A DNA stretch of 64,000 nt from Neobacillus terrae (GTDB lineage: Bacteria > Bacillota > Bacilli > Bacillales > Cytobacillaceae), in assembly GCF_011393025.1 (NCBI RefSeq), contig NZ_JAAOEO010000010.1, forward strand, positions 124,001 to 188,000. Direction: 5' to 3'. Below are positions 1-7,520 of the stretch, piece after piece. Numbering within the stretch: the first letter of the stretch is position 1; every line of letters starts with the position of its first letter. The notes under the pieces are model-generated. The model had not been told where the DNA came from. It did no database searches and worked only from the letters and a program-made list of their open reading frames with translations. Both the position numbers and the translations under genes were made by a program.

Positions 1-657
1 ATTTAATCTCATATTAAAGTAATAGATACCACCATTATGATCATTAAAGTAAGCTGTATAAAACTCACCTGAATCCTTTACCATATGTTGATACTGTACT
101 TCAAATCCATTTGTTATTTTGTTCTTCATCTCACTATTTCCTGAACTCTTGCCTCTGCGATATTGTAAAGAGATTTCATTAGTACCTTGGAAAGGCCCAT
201 ACAACAATTTGGAATGTTGTGCTTCTTCCCATCTCTTAATTTTCTCATTAGAATTATATGATGAATCAATTTCCCCTTTTTTAGCTGAATAATATACCGT
301 TAAATCAACAGGACCTTTAAAACCTTTTAGCTTAGTAATAGCTGCAAATGTAATGGGATACTCAGATACCTCTGGAATAATCACATTTTGGCCGAATTCT
401 TCAGTAGCTTTTCTACTGATAATATCGGATGCACTAATTTCATTTATAATAAGGTTACGAGAAAGAATAAAAGCTAAAACTACAGCCACTATTACCGCAA
501 CGCTTGGAAGAATAACCGAGAACCTTTTTACGGTTTTCTGGGGTGAGGTATTTTTAATTTTATTTATAAAAAGGTACTTCTCCTTCTCGTTAAGTTCAAT
601 TCCCTTAAAGGCAAATTCATCAAGTGAGGTTTTTAGGTCATTATCAAATTTCTCCAT
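1..657 (-). CDS. Membrane anti-sigma factor, C-terminus cut by window edge
   Basis: Frame is open for 219 codons and runs off the left edge, so the C-terminus is missing. The ATG lies inside the last codons of the ECF sigma gene (14-nt overlap), the usual translationally coupled sigma/anti-sigma arrangement. Residues about 1-45 are a charged cytoplasmic segment, about 47-66 (VILPSVAVIVAVVLAFIL) form one membrane helix, and the rest is an extracytoplasmic domain. This is the layout of Bacillus DUF4179/DUF4367-type anti-sigma factors. Inferred role: holds the neighbouring sigma factor at the membrane and releases it on an envelope signal. The exact DUF family is not certain from sequence alone. 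Confidence 0.75.
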   Translation of the reverse strand, partial: MEKFDNDLKTSLDEFAFKGIELNEKEKYLFINKIKNTSPQKTVKRFSVILPSVAVIVAVVLAFILSRNLIINEISASDIISRKATEEFGQNVIIPEVSEYPITFAAITKLKGFKGPVDLTVYYSAKKGEIDSSYNSNEKIKRWEEAQHSKLLYGPFQGTNEISLQYRRGKSSGNSEMKNKITNGFEVQYQHMVKDSGEFYTAYFNDHNGGIYYFNMRLN

Positions 658-1165
658 TAACCTTAAACCTCCTTTTCATTAAGCTTCTTCCACGATTAAG
701 CCTTGTTTTTACTGTATTTACATTCAAATTTAGGGTATCGCTAATTTCAACTGTATCCATTTCCTGATAATAATAAAGAATAATTACTTCCCTATACTTA
801 ATAGGCAAACTCATTACAACAGAGGCAAGTTCCTTATTGTGAATATTTGTCATTATAGTTTGCTCTACGTTATCACTATTGGGTCTATCCTGATATAAAT
901 TTGAAAATTGAACTTTACGGTAATGCCAGCTTTTGAGATAGTCTTTTGATTTATTTATTGCAATCCTATAAATCCACGTTTTTAATGCACTTTCTTCTCT
1001 GAAATTTTCCAAATGATTATAGACTGATAGGAATACCTCCTGAACAATGTCGTCCATAGTCTCTAAATTTTTTACATAGGAAAATACAACCTTTCGTATG
1101 TCGTTGACATATTGGAAAACAATCTTCTCAAAGAAATCTTCCTGGTCTTGACCTATCACTTCCAA
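644..1165 (-). CDS. ECF-family RNA polymerase sigma factor
   Basis: Encodes 173 aa from the TTG at 1165. Region 2 is visible as DDIVQEVFLSVYNHLENF followed by ALKTWIYRIAINKSKDYL. Region 4 is LPIKYREVIILYYYQEM plus a helix-turn-helix (TVEISDTLNLNVNTVKTRL). There is no region 3, as expected for ECF (group 4) sigma factors. A longer frame starts at ATG 1231, but that codon lies upstream of an ECF-type promoter at 1197-1223, so it would not be on the mRNA. The TTG at 1165 (GGGGTGG four bases upstream) or the GTG at 1159 fits better. The gene overlaps the anti-sigma gene. Target genes beyond itself cannot be told from this window. Confidence 0.88.
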   Translation of the reverse strand: MEVIGQDQEDFFEKIVFQYVNDIRKVVFSYVKNLETMDDIVQEVFLSVYNHLENFREESALKTWIYRIAINKSKDYLKSWHYRKVQFSNLYQDRPNSDNVEQTIMTNIHNKELASVVMSLPIKYREVIILYYYQEMDTVEISDTLNLNVNTVKTRLNRGRSLMKRRFKVNGEI

Positions 1166-1196
1166 TGTACCACCCCGTTTCTCTTTACATTTATTT

Positions 1197-1223
1197 GACG
1201 ATTTAACCGTAATTGGCGGTTCA
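1197..1223 (-). promoter_or_regulatory. ECF-type autoregulatory promoter
   Basis: On the minus strand TGAACC is followed by 17 bases and CGTC, matching the SigW/SigX/SigM style consensus TGAAAC-N16/17-CGTC. It sits immediately before the sigma gene, as in autoregulated ECF operons, and it also decides which start codon is possible. Confidence 0.65.
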
Positions 1224-1251
1224 TTTTTCATTCGAAAAAGTTAAAAGAAAA

Positions 1252-1272
1252 GCTGCCGTAAAAAACGGCAGC
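1252..1272 (-). terminator. Rho-independent terminator
   Basis: GCTGCCGT and ACGGCAGC form an 8-bp stem around an AAAAA loop. On the minus strand it is followed by a T-rich run, so it ends transcripts from the small genes at 1400-2026. Confidence 0.75.
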
Positions 1273-1399
1273 CACCGGAAAGATTCATTTTTATAAACAA
1301 ACCGAATCTTTTTACTTAATAAGAATTTCAACTAGAAGGCATCAATCCTACCCGCATATTAACGACCCGTTTGTTGAATAAGTACCACGAGTAATTTCT

Positions 1400-1495
1400 T
1401 TATTTTTTCAAAACCTTAAGAAGTTTGAATAATAGGAATCCGAAGCCAACCATTATTGCTAGTAGTAATAAAGGAACCAATATATTTGAAATCAT
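1400..1495 (-). CDS. 31-aa single-helix membrane peptide
   Basis: ATG at 1495 with GGAGGAG five bases upstream. The peptide MISNILVPLLLLAIMVGF continues with GFLLF and ends in a basic tail KLLKVLKK. It is essentially one membrane helix followed by lysines (N-out/C-in by the positive-inside rule). Function unknown. Its strong ribosome binding site and a terminator directly downstream support a real gene that most gene callers would miss. Confidence 0.6.
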   Translation of the reverse strand: MISNILVPLLLLAIMVGFGFLLFKLLKVLKK

Positions 1496-1591
1496 AAGTT
1501 CTCCTCCTAAAATTTTTTATTTCTAATTACTACCTTGCTATCTAATTCCGATAAGTGGAAAATATGTATTCTGTTAACATTCCTTATATTT

Positions 1592-1825
1592 CTACAAGAA
1601 AGAGGCTTCCTCCTTCTTGGATCGAATCCTCTTTAGTTTACTTTTCTTTTTTCCCATTCGTTTTAATAGACTGTCTCCACTCATCCCAATTAAGAAAGCT
1701 CCAATTATAAGAAACCCATTATGATAATTAGTAGATTGATTTGGAATATAGGATATAAAAATTAAAACGAATCCTCTTAATGCCATTATAATATTCTTAA
1801 TCAATAACCTCTGTCCTGCAGTCAA
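1592..1825 (-). CDS. Small membrane protein, unknown function
   Basis: Encodes 77 aa from a TTG at 1825 with GGAGGT six bases upstream; the longer frame to 1873 has no better site. Two hydrophobic stretches (about residues 13-28 and 38-52) are followed by a very basic tail (RMGKKKSKLKRIRSKKEE). It lies 25 bases downstream of a broken DUF4083-type gene and probably shares its transcript. I do not recognise the family. Confidence 0.55.
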   Translation of the reverse strand: MTAGQRLLIKNIIMALRGFVLIFISYIPNQSTNYHNGFLIIGAFLIGMSGDSLLKRMGKKKSKLKRIRSKKEEASFL

Positions 1826-1850
1826 TGTAATACCTCCAGAAAATATAAAT

Positions 1851-2026
1851 TTACTCCTTTTTATCTTGTTCAAGTATATCTATGATTCTATTCAGTTTCT
1901 TTTCAATATCATTATTATTTTTTGATGGCTTCTTTCTAATAAGGAACCAAAATAGAAACGGTAATAGGACTATACCTACAAGAAAAATAAATAATACAAT
2001 TGGAATAAAGTATCTCCATAATTCAA
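1851..2026 (-). pseudogene. Frameshifted DUF4083-like small membrane protein
   Basis: From a TTG at 2026 (AAGGAA upstream) the frame reads like a DUF4083 N-terminus (NYGDTLFQLYYLFFL) and then stops. Another frame carries the rest: a membrane helix, a basic turn (WFLIRKKPSKNNN) and the family-typical tail IEKKLNRIIDILEQDKKE ending at 1851. The span is two bases over a multiple of three, so a single indel in the T-rich stretch near 1985 separates the halves. It may be a true pseudogene or a base-calling error. Confidence 0.55.
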
Positions 2027-2096
2027 ATTATTCCTTATTTTAAAATTTTTAGATATATTATACCATTTTACAGAAAGAACCTAAAAACACAAAAAA

Positions 2097-2120
2097 TCTA
2101 CCTCTCATACTTGAGGTAGA
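2097..2120 (-). terminator. Rho-independent terminator
   Basis: TCTACCTC pairs with GAGGTAGA (8 bp, 8-base loop). On the minus strand it is followed by TTTTTTGTG. It would end a transcript from the 62-aa gene at 2349-2537. Confidence 0.65.
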
Positions 2121-2348
2121 TAAATATTTGTATGATAGTTAGCGATTTATATACTAAAAATTACTCTTCAATCTGCTATATTAATAGTTCTGCCCCTTCA
2201 TTGATTAATACTACTTTCCGTCATCAAAAAATTGGAGAAGATAAAATATCTCCCGAAACCTTACATGTATTTACTGCATCATATTTTTAAAATGATTTCC
2301 TTTCCTCATCTTGATCTAAAAATACCCAGCAAAATAAGAGTTGTCTCG

Positions 2349-2537
2349 TTAAAAAATATCTTTAAGGAAAGTAAAATTATTAACAAGTTCTCTTTCATTA
2401 ATCGTAAGCCTATTTGTTAAGTCTTGCGTTCTTAATATAAACTCTTTTACCCCAATAAATTCAGATTCACTAATCAGGTAAAATTGTGTTCCTTTTTTAA
2501 ATCCATTAAACTGCCTTTTTAGTTTATAAACCTTCAT
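2349..2537 (-). CDS. 62-aa hypothetical protein
   Basis: Starts at ATG 2537 with AGAGGTT upstream. The sequence begins MKVYKLKRQFNGFKKGTQFY and is soluble, with alternating charge. It resembles short Bacillus proteins of unknown function in composition, but I cannot name a family. A plus-strand frame over the same DNA (2232-2420) lacks a ribosome binding site and was rejected. Confidence 0.5.
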   Translation of the reverse strand: MKVYKLKRQFNGFKKGTQFYLISESEFIGVKEFILRTQDLTNRLTINERELVNNFTFLKDIF

Positions 2538-2830
2538 GCTATAACCTCTAGAGATAAATTTGTGCTATTTTTTCAATTTGAATAGTTCTAACTCTTCATC
2601 AACAGCAGGAATAGCTGCGGCTCCTTTGTTTCACAACCTTTCATGCATATTTGAAAATTGTAACACAAGTGATAAAGAGAGCTACAGAAAATTGTAATAT
2701 CCTTATAATCTTCTTAATCTTTTCCTTGCTAAGTAAATTATCTATTCCTCCGAATAAAAACATAAAAGCCATATGTATACACCATGGAAACTTAATAGCC
2801 AACTAATAATGTTGTCCTTGAATCAACAGG
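2538..2830. other. Non-coding stretch
   Basis: No frame with a credible start was seen on either strand. The DNA is AT-rich with many stops. The right-hand part probably held the N-terminal two thirds of the manganese catalase whose C-terminus survives at 2831-3220, now beyond recognition. Confidence 0.4.
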
Positions 2831-3220
2831 AGTCTTACAACTCGTATCTATGAGATGATTAATAACAAAACACTAAGAGAGATACTCGCATTTTTGATAG
2901 TGCGTGATAATGCCCATCAAAATGCATTTGCAAAGGCATTGGAAACATTGGGAGTTGATTGGGGGAAACTTTTCCCAGTACCAAATTAAGAGATAAACAA
3001 ATATCCTGAATGTAAAAAGTAAGTTGATATGGACTTTCATAATGCTCAATTCAACTTCAGGCTAGATGAAACTTTAATAGGACAAATTTTCTCAGGACAA
3101 TTACCTAGCAGGAACGGACAAGAACTCCAAGTTATTAATCCTCCAACTGGCTACCCTGTTCCGGAAATGCCCAAAATGCCAAATGAAGATGCGCCAGGAA
3201 TCAGTGATTTACAAAATTAA
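2831..3220 (+). pseudogene. Manganese catalase, C-terminal remnant with two in-frame stops
   Basis: One continuous frame reads TTRIYEMINNKTLREILAFL, then IVRDNAHQNAFAKALETL and GVDWGKLFPVPN, a TAA, EINKYPECKK, a second TAA, and finally the tail starting at 3029 (DMDFHNAQFNFRLDETLIGQ through the proline-rich PPTGYPVPEMPKMPNEDAPG). This is the C-terminal third of a Bacillus manganese catalase (YdbD/CotJC superfamily). Two nonsense codons and loss of the N-terminal di-Mn helices make it non-functional. Confidence 0.8.
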
Positions 3221-3230
3221 TCTTCTTTTA

Positions 3231-3262
3231 AACACTTACCATAAAGATGCTAAGTGTTTTTC
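3231..3262 (+). terminator. Rho-independent terminator
   Basis: AACACTTA pairs with TAAGTGTT around a 12-base loop, then TTTCATTTTT. It follows the dead catalase gene directly. Confidence 0.65.
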
Positions 3263-3353
3263 ATTTTTATAATGGTTTAGATAAAAGAATTGATAGGTAT
3301 GTAGAGAGTAGTGGTCCCAATATGGGAGGCTTAAAAAATAGTTGGAGGACATC

Positions 3354-4253
3354 ATGAAAAAAGCAATGATTATCGCCAATCCCACTTCTGGGAAGGAACA
3401 GGCGGAAGATTATTTAAGGAAAACAGAAGAAGTGATCACAAGCCTGTTTGATACAATTGAGGTCCGTAAGACTGAAAAAGCAGGTGATGCTGCCGAGTTT
3501 GCATTACAGGCCTGCGAGGAAAAGTTCGACTCGGTCTTTTGCCTCGGTGGAGACGGGACTGTTAATGAGGTAGTAAATGGCCTTGCCGGCCAGGTACACC
3601 GCCCAAAGCTTGGCATTGTTCCCTTAGGTACAGTGAACGATTTTGCCAGGGCGCTAGAAATTTCCCTGGATCCATTTAAAGCGATTGATATTTTTGGCAC
3701 ACAGTCAGTTCGGGCTGTTGATATTGGCAAAATCAACAATGATTATTTTGCCAACGTACTCGCGGTCGGAGAAGTCGCCGAGGCTACCTTTCAGGTTTCA
3801 ATCGAACAAAAGACAAAGCTGGGAAGCCTTGCCTATTTTCTTGAAGGAATGAAAGCATTCCTTCGTAAAGAACCACTCCAATTGATTGTTCAGCATGATG
3901 AAGGGTCGTGGAAAGGTGAAGCCTTCCTGCTGATTGCTGCCCTTACCAATTCAGTTGGAGGGTTTGAATCACTTGCCCCGGACGCACACGTGAACGACGG
4001 GAAGTTCCATGTGTTTATTGTAAAAGACCTATCAATCACAAAAACAGCTTTCATGATACCGAAATTAATTTCAGGTGATCTGAAGGAAAGCAGTGAGGTT
4101 GACTACATCAGGACAAGGACCCTTGCTGTTTCGGCAGAAGGCGAGCATGCCGTTAACATTGACGGAGAAGAAGGAAAAACCCTTCCTTTCGAGGCAAAGG
4201 TTCTTCCGAGCCATCTCGAAGTCTATGTTCAAGCTGCAAAGGAAGATTATTAG
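3354..4253 (+). CDS. Diacylglycerol/lipid kinase family protein (YegS/BmrU/YtlR type)
   Basis: Encodes 299 aa. ATG 3354 is preceded by TTGGAGGACATC; a TTG at 3342 lies inside that ribosome binding site and is rejected. The DAGK catalytic domain is clear: MKKAMIIANPTSGKEQAE at the N-terminus, the glycine-rich nucleotide site FCLGGDGTVNEVVNGL near residue 68, and LGIVPLGTVNDFARAL near 93. The later beta-rich half (residues 130-290) contains NIDGEEG, typical of the YegS/BmrU fold. Family members phosphorylate diacylglycerol or related lipids with ATP on the inner leaflet; which lipid is used here is unknown. The gene appears monocistronic, with a terminator at 4311. Confidence 0.88.
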   Translation: MKKAMIIANPTSGKEQAEDYLRKTEEVITSLFDTIEVRKTEKAGDAAEFALQACEEKFDSVFCLGGDGTVNEVVNGLAGQVHRPKLGIVPLGTVNDFARALEISLDPFKAIDIFGTQSVRAVDIGKINNDYFANVLAVGEVAEATFQVSIEQKTKLGSLAYFLEGMKAFLRKEPLQLIVQHDEGSWKGEAFLLIAALTNSVGGFESLAPDAHVNDGKFHVFIVKDLSITKTAFMIPKLISGDLKESSEVDYIRTRTLAVSAEGEHAVNIDGEEGKTLPFEAKVLPSHLEVYVQAAKEDY

Positions 4254-4310
4254 TGGCTTCGCTGGGGAGCTATTTGTTGAAACTTTTCTTTGCTTCACTT
4301 TTTATCTATT

Positions 4311-4346
4311 AAAAAACACCATTTCTTAAAAAGAAAGGTGTTTTTC
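4311..4346. terminator. Bidirectional terminator between convergent genes
   Basis: AAAAACACC and GGTGTTTTT with extra pairing inside (TTTCT/AGAAA). The T-run on the plus strand and A-run at its left make it usable for the lipid kinase gene and for arsC from the other side. Confidence 0.8.
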
Positions 4347-4351
4347 CTACT

Positions 4352-4774
4352 TTATTTACCTGTTTCAGCAAAATGCTTAATTCTATCTCCAATTTCATCT
4401 CTTACACGTTGGAAGAATGCCCATTTTTCTTCTTCGGATCCTTCCGCTTTTGCTGGGTCATCGAATCCCCAGTGCTCCCTTTTTACATGAGGAGGAGTGA
4501 TCGGGCAATGTTCAGCGGCATGACCACAGAGAGTCACAACCAAATCAGCATTGTTTAATATTTTAGGGTCAATGACGTCTGATGTCTGATTTGAGATATC
4601 AATGCCAGCTTCCTTCATTGCCTTAACTGCATTAGGATTTAGGCCGTGTGCTTCAAGCCCTGCACTTTCGACTTCCCATTCATCACTGTTAAGATATTTC
4701 TTTGCCCAACCTTCAGCCATTTGGCTGCGGCAAGAGTTTCCAGTACATAAAAAGTAGATTGTTTTTTTAGCCAT
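4352..4774 (-). CDS. arsC: Arsenate reductase, thioredoxin-coupled
   Basis: Encodes 140 aa, very close to B. subtilis ArsC in length and sequence. The P-loop [19 protein letters not shown] gives the nucleophile Cys10 and Cys15. The redox pair is Cys83 and Cys90 in [13 protein letters not shown], one residue later than in B. subtilis because of one extra residue in [10 protein letters not shown]. It reduces arsenate to arsenite via an intramolecular Cys10-Cys82-Cys89 type disulfide relay regenerated by thioredoxin. ATG 4774 has AGGTGG upstream; the in-frame GTG at 4786 is less likely. It is the last gene of arsR-acr3-arsC, 26 bases after acr3. Confidence 0.96.
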   Translation of the reverse strand: MAKKTIYFLCTGNSCRSQMAEGWAKKYLNSDEWEVESAGLEAHGLNPNAVKAMKEAGIDISNQTSDVIDPKILNNADLVVTLCGHAAEHCPITPPHVKREHWGFDDPAKAEGSEEEKWAFFQRVRDEIGDRIKHFAETGK

Positions 4775-4800
4775 GTTTGTTACCACCTTTATTAGTTTGA

Positions 4801-5856
4801 TTAAACTGCTTCTCTTTTGAAATACTTACGTTTAAACCAATAAGCAACATTTACTAAGGCAATCATCACTGGTACTTCAACTAATGGTCCAATGACAGCA
4901 GCAAATGCAATTCCGGAATGAATTCCAAATACGCCCACTGCAACCGCAATAGCTAGTTCAAAGTTATTGGATCCCGCTGTAAATGCCAGGGTTGTCGTTA
5001 CTGGATAATTTGCGCCAATTTTCCGGCCCATAAAGAAGGAAACAAAAAACATAATGACAAAGTAGAACAGTAGTGGAATAGCAACTCTCACAACATCCAG
5101 TGGAAGAGTCAGGATTTTATCCCCTTTAAGTGAGAACATCACAATGATGGTAAAAAGCAAGGCAATCAAGGTAATGGGGCTGATTTTAGGGATAAACACA
5201 CTCTCATACCATTGACGGCCTTTCACTTTTACTAAAATTAAACGTGTCAGCATCCCTGCGATAAACGGTATTCCAAGATAGATGAAAACCGATTGAGCGA
5301 CTTCGCTCATTGTAATATCAACGATAGCTCCTTTCATTCCAATCCATTTTGGGAGGACCGTCACGAAGAAGTATGCGTAAAAAGAGAAAAACAATAGCTG
5401 AAATACAGAGTTAAACGCAACAAGTGCGGCAGCGTATTCTCTGTCTCCCTTTGCAAGATCATTCCAGACAATAACCATGGCGATGCATCTTGCAAGTCCT
5501 ATAATGATAAGCCCAATCATGTATTCAGGCTTATCCGGTAAAAAAATAATTGCTAATACAAACATAAGAGCAGGACCAATAATCCAGTTTTGCACGAGTG
5601 AAAGAACCAGAACTTTTACATCCTTAAATACTCGGCCCATTTCCTCATAACGCACTTTCGCAAGGGGCGGATACATCATAAGGATTAATCCTACAGCTAA
5701 CGGAATCGAGGTGGTGCCGACCTGGAGGCTGTTTAAGCCATCGACAAACCCCGGATATACATTTCCAAGCAGGATACCGATTGCCATGGCAAGAAAGATC
5801 CATAGCGTTAGGTATCGATCAAGGAAAGACAGTCGTTTTTTCTTTTCATTGCTCAT
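4801..5856 (-). CDS. acr3: Arsenite efflux permease, ACR3 family
   Basis: Encodes 351 aa with about ten membrane helices. ACR3 hallmarks are visible: [19 protein letters not shown] at the N-terminus, [16 protein letters not shown], and the conserved cysteine region [19 protein letters not shown], whose Cys is needed for arsenite transport in the family. It exports As(III) using the proton-motive force, acting on the arsenite made by ArsC. Start ATG 5856 has AAAGGGAGA upstream. It lies between arsR and arsC on the same strand with gaps under 30 bases, so one operon. Confidence 0.95.
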   Translation of the reverse strand: MSNEKKKRLSFLDRYLTLWIFLAMAIGILLGNVYPGFVDGLNSLQVGTTSIPLAVGLILMMYPPLAKVRYEEMGRVFKDVKVLVLSLVQNWIIGPALMFVLAIIFLPDKPEYMIGLIIIGLARCIAMVIVWNDLAKGDREYAAALVAFNSVFQLLFFSFYAYFFVTVLPKWIGMKGAIVDITMSEVAQSVFIYLGIPFIAGMLTRLILVKVKGRQWYESVFIPKISPITLIALLFTIIVMFSLKGDKILTLPLDVVRVAIPLLFYFVIMFFVSFFMGRKIGANYPVTTTLAFTAGSNNFELAIAVAVGVFGIHSGIAFAAVIGPLVEVPVMIALVNVAYWFKRKYFKREAV

Positions 5857-5873
5857 TGCCTAATCTCCCTTTA

Positions 5874-6221
5874 TTAGCATCCACAACGTAATGTTGGGTT
5901 GCTTTTAATGATTTGTTCCATTTTTTCTGTTTGTTCAGGAATGTAATGGAGAACACTTTCCAAAAGAGGATAAGCATCACTAGTCTTATTGATGGAATAG
6001 TAAACCCATTGACCTTTCCGTTCCTCTTTGACCAGACCTGCATCCTTTAGTTTTCTTAAATGCTGACTGATAGACGGCTGGCTCATATCAAATACTTCAA
6101 GAAGTTCGCATACACACAGCTCCCGGATATTTAAAAGAGCCATGATCGTCAGCCTAGTTTTATCACCGAGGAGCTTTAAAACCAAAGAAGCCTGCTCCAC
6201 TTCCATTTTCACTTGCTGCAT
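5874..6221 (-). CDS. arsR: Arsenic-responsive repressor ArsR (operon 1)
   Basis: Encodes 115 aa from ATG 6221 (GGGGAG seven bases upstream). The winged helix contains DKTRLTIMALLNIRELCVCE, where Cys-Val-Cys is the classical ArsR1 As(III) site in helix alpha3, followed by the recognition helix MSQPSISQHLRKLKDAGLV and the wing VYYSIN. The C-terminus ends in LRCGC, adding two possible ligand cysteines. It represses its own operon and dissociates when arsenite binds. First gene of arsR-acr3-arsC. Confidence 0.94.
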   Translation of the reverse strand: MQQVKMEVEQASLVLKLLGDKTRLTIMALLNIRELCVCELLEVFDMSQPSISQHLRKLKDAGLVKEERKGQWVYYSINKTSDAYPLLESVLHYIPEQTEKMEQIIKSNPTLRCGC

Positions 6222-6251
6222 GTTTCCACTCCCCTCAACCAATCCGTAATT

Positions 6252-6280
6252 AGGATATAACTATTTGCTTATATGTTCAA
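6252..6280 (-). promoter_or_regulatory. Promoter and candidate operator of the arsR-acr3-arsC operon
   Basis: On the minus strand TTGAAC (6275-6280) and TATCCT (6252-6257) are separated by exactly 17 bases. A palindrome, ATATAA-N8-TTATAT (6255-6274), fills the spacer, so a repressor bound there would block polymerase. The site differs from the one used by the second arsR nearby. Confidence 0.6.
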
Positions 6281-6296
6281 TAGGAAAACACAATCT

Positions 6297-6506
6297 TTAC
6301 AAATTCTTCACATTGTTCAACTGCTCATACGCAGCCGAAAAGTTCTGAAACGAAGTTTGACCTAACGTGGCCTCAACATTCTGAAAAAGTCGAGAAAAGG
6401 TTATATCTTTTGCTTCTTCCAATGATACCTGCCTGCTATTCATGATCAAACGAAAATACGCTTTAAAGTATTCAACACTAAGGTTCCCACCACTATTAAT
6501 AACCAT
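6297..6506 (-). CDS. 69-aa hypothetical protein coupled to arsN1
   Basis: ATG 6506 starts three bases after the arsN1 stop; GGAGGTG in the last codons of arsN1 serves as its ribosome binding site, so it looks translationally coupled. The product is soluble with a helical middle (SRQVSLEEAKDITFSRLFQN) and no cysteine. No family is recognised. It ends close to the arsR operon promoter, without an obvious terminator between. Confidence 0.55.
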   Translation of the reverse strand: MVINSGGNLSVEYFKAYFRLIMNSRQVSLEEAKDITFSRLFQNVEATLGQTSFQNFSAAYEQLNNVKNL

Positions 6507-6509
6507 TCA

Positions 6510-7004
6510 TTACACCTCCAACAGCTTTTCCATGGCCATAACATCCACTCGCTTTCCATCCATTTCCCCCTGTTCCTGAAACACTCCGACTTCCCGGTAC
6601 CCCATCTTATGATATAGCTTTTGTCCTGCAAGGTTGAAAGGAAAGGTAAATAAAATAATTTTGTGGAAACTTTGTTCCTTTGCTGCTTGTTCGATGCCTT
6701 TTAACAGAATTTTTCCTATTCCCTTTCCACGATCCCCTCTTTTTATATAGACGGATAAATCCGCGACAGAGCTATAAGCACATCGATGGGAATAAAGATT
6801 AAGAGAAGCCCAACCAACCACTTCATTTTCTTCTTTAGCTACCAGAACGCTGTATCGTTCGCCACGGCCAAGAAACCAACCTTTTATGTAATCAAAGTCT
6901 TTTTCATCTGTTTCTAGGGTAGCAATCCGGTCCTGGATTCCCTGATTATAAATGGACAAGATTGCTTCTAGGTGGTCATATTGAGCATTTTCAATTTTTA
7001 TCAA
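6510..7004 (-). CDS. arsN1: GNAT acetyltransferase, probable arsinothricin N-acetyltransferase (ArsN1 type)
   Basis: Encodes 164 aa. TTG 7004 is preceded by AAGGAG nine bases upstream; the nearby ATG frame stops at once. The phosphinothricin/arsinothricin acetyltransferase signature is clear: IYNQGIQDRIATLETDEKD (residues about 18-36), then the conserved SHRCAYSSVADLSVYI, the acetyl-CoA loop RGDRGKGIGKILL, and YHKMGYREVGVFQEQG. ArsN1 acetylates the alpha-amino group of the glutamate mimic arsinothricin and so detoxifies it; close relatives act on phosphinothricin. Its place between two arsenic operons favours the ArsN1 reading. Regulation: one of four shared operator-like palindromes lies 19 bases upstream. 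Confidence 0.8.
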   Translation of the reverse strand: MIKIENAQYDHLEAILSIYNQGIQDRIATLETDEKDFDYIKGWFLGRGERYSVLVAKEENEVVGWASLNLYSHRCAYSSVADLSVYIKRGDRGKGIGKILLKGIEQAAKEQSFHKIILFTFPFNLAGQKLYHKMGYREVGVFQEQGEMDGKRVDVMAMEKLLEV

Positions 7005-7022
7005 ACTTCATTTCTCCTTTTT

Positions 7023-7038
7023 ATCAAAAAAATTTGAT
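7023..7038. promoter_or_regulatory. Operator-like palindrome, site 1 of 4 (arsN1 side)
   Basis: ATCAA-N6-TTGAT, 16 bp. It is the first of four sites with the same half-sites and the same six-base spacer around the second arsR. This one lies directly upstream of the arsN1 ribosome binding site, so it is placed to control the divergent acetyltransferase gene. Confidence 0.65.
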
Positions 7039-7046
7039 TTTATGTG

Positions 7047-7098
7047 TTGCAATTTGGATATCCTGGAATTATAATACATTATATCAAATGATTTTGAT
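7047..7098 (+). promoter_or_regulatory. Promoter of the second arsR with operator site 2
   Basis: TTGCAA (7047-7052), a 17-base spacer and TATAAT (7070-7075) make a near-consensus SigA promoter. Site 2, ATCAA-N6-TTGAT, occupies 7083-7098, covering the expected start point. This is the placement of a self-repressing ArsR operator. Confidence 0.75.
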
Positions 7099-7119
7099 TT
7101 AAGGGAGGCATACAACATC

Positions 7120-7446
7120 TTGGAAAACTTTATACCATTTACTGACTTGTCTCTTGCCACAACCTTTTCAGATTATGAAAATAAATTTAAGGCATTGGCC
7201 GATCAGAAGAGATTGCATATTCTCAACTTACTATGTCAGCAGAAAAAGATTAGTGTAGCAGAACTAACCGAAAAAGTGGGGATGCCACAATCTAAACTTT
7301 CGTACCATTTGAAAGTGCTGCTTGATGCTAATTTCATCTTGAAGGAAACACAAGGCACCTGGAGTTACTACACGATTAACGAAAAGGAAATCAATCACAT
7401 CTTATCACCAGAGCTTTGCTGCCTGTTCAGACCTACATGCTGTTAG
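7120..7446 (+). CDS. arsR: Second ArsR-family repressor, C-terminal Cys-rich
   Basis: Encodes 108 aa from TTG 7120, with GGGAGG 11 bases upstream; no ATG alternative is available. The winged helix shows KALADQKRLHILNLLCQQKK, recognition helix VGMPQSKLSYHLKVLLDANF and wing WSYYTINEKE. It lacks the Cys-x-Cys of the first ArsR in helix 3 but has one Cys there. Instead it ends with SPELCCLFRPTCC, two vicinal cysteine pairs that would form a separate As(III) site, as seen in some ArsR lineages where the metalloid site has moved to the C-terminus. It heads the permease operon and is flanked by four palindromes it probably binds. Confidence 0.88.
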   Translation: MENFIPFTDLSLATTFSDYENKFKALADQKRLHILNLLCQQKKISVAELTEKVGMPQSKLSYHLKVLLDANFILKETQGTWSYYTINEKEINHILSPELCCLFRPTCC

Positions 7447-7465
7447 GTCTTCGGGCAAAATATAC

Positions 7466-7503
7466 ATCAATTTTTTTTGATTAAAACATCAATATTTTTT
7501 GAT
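7466..7503 (+). promoter_or_regulatory. Paired operator-like palindromes, sites 3 and 4
   Basis: ATCAA-N6-TTGAT at 7466-7481 and again at 7488-7503, 22 bases apart (two helical turns), directly upstream of the 37-aa gene and the ArsP permease. Same half-sites and spacing as the two sites before arsR, so a shared regulator is likely. Confidence 0.68.
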
Positions 7504-7520
7504 TAAAGGAGGAATTGCAC

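Noticed and set aside
353..682. 109-aa plus-strand frame at the left end
   Set aside because: Antisense to the anti-sigma gene, whose frame, start overlap and membrane helix are convincing.
2232..2420. 62-aa plus-strand frame
   Set aside because: No ribosome binding site; overlaps the better-supported minus-strand gene at 2349-2537.
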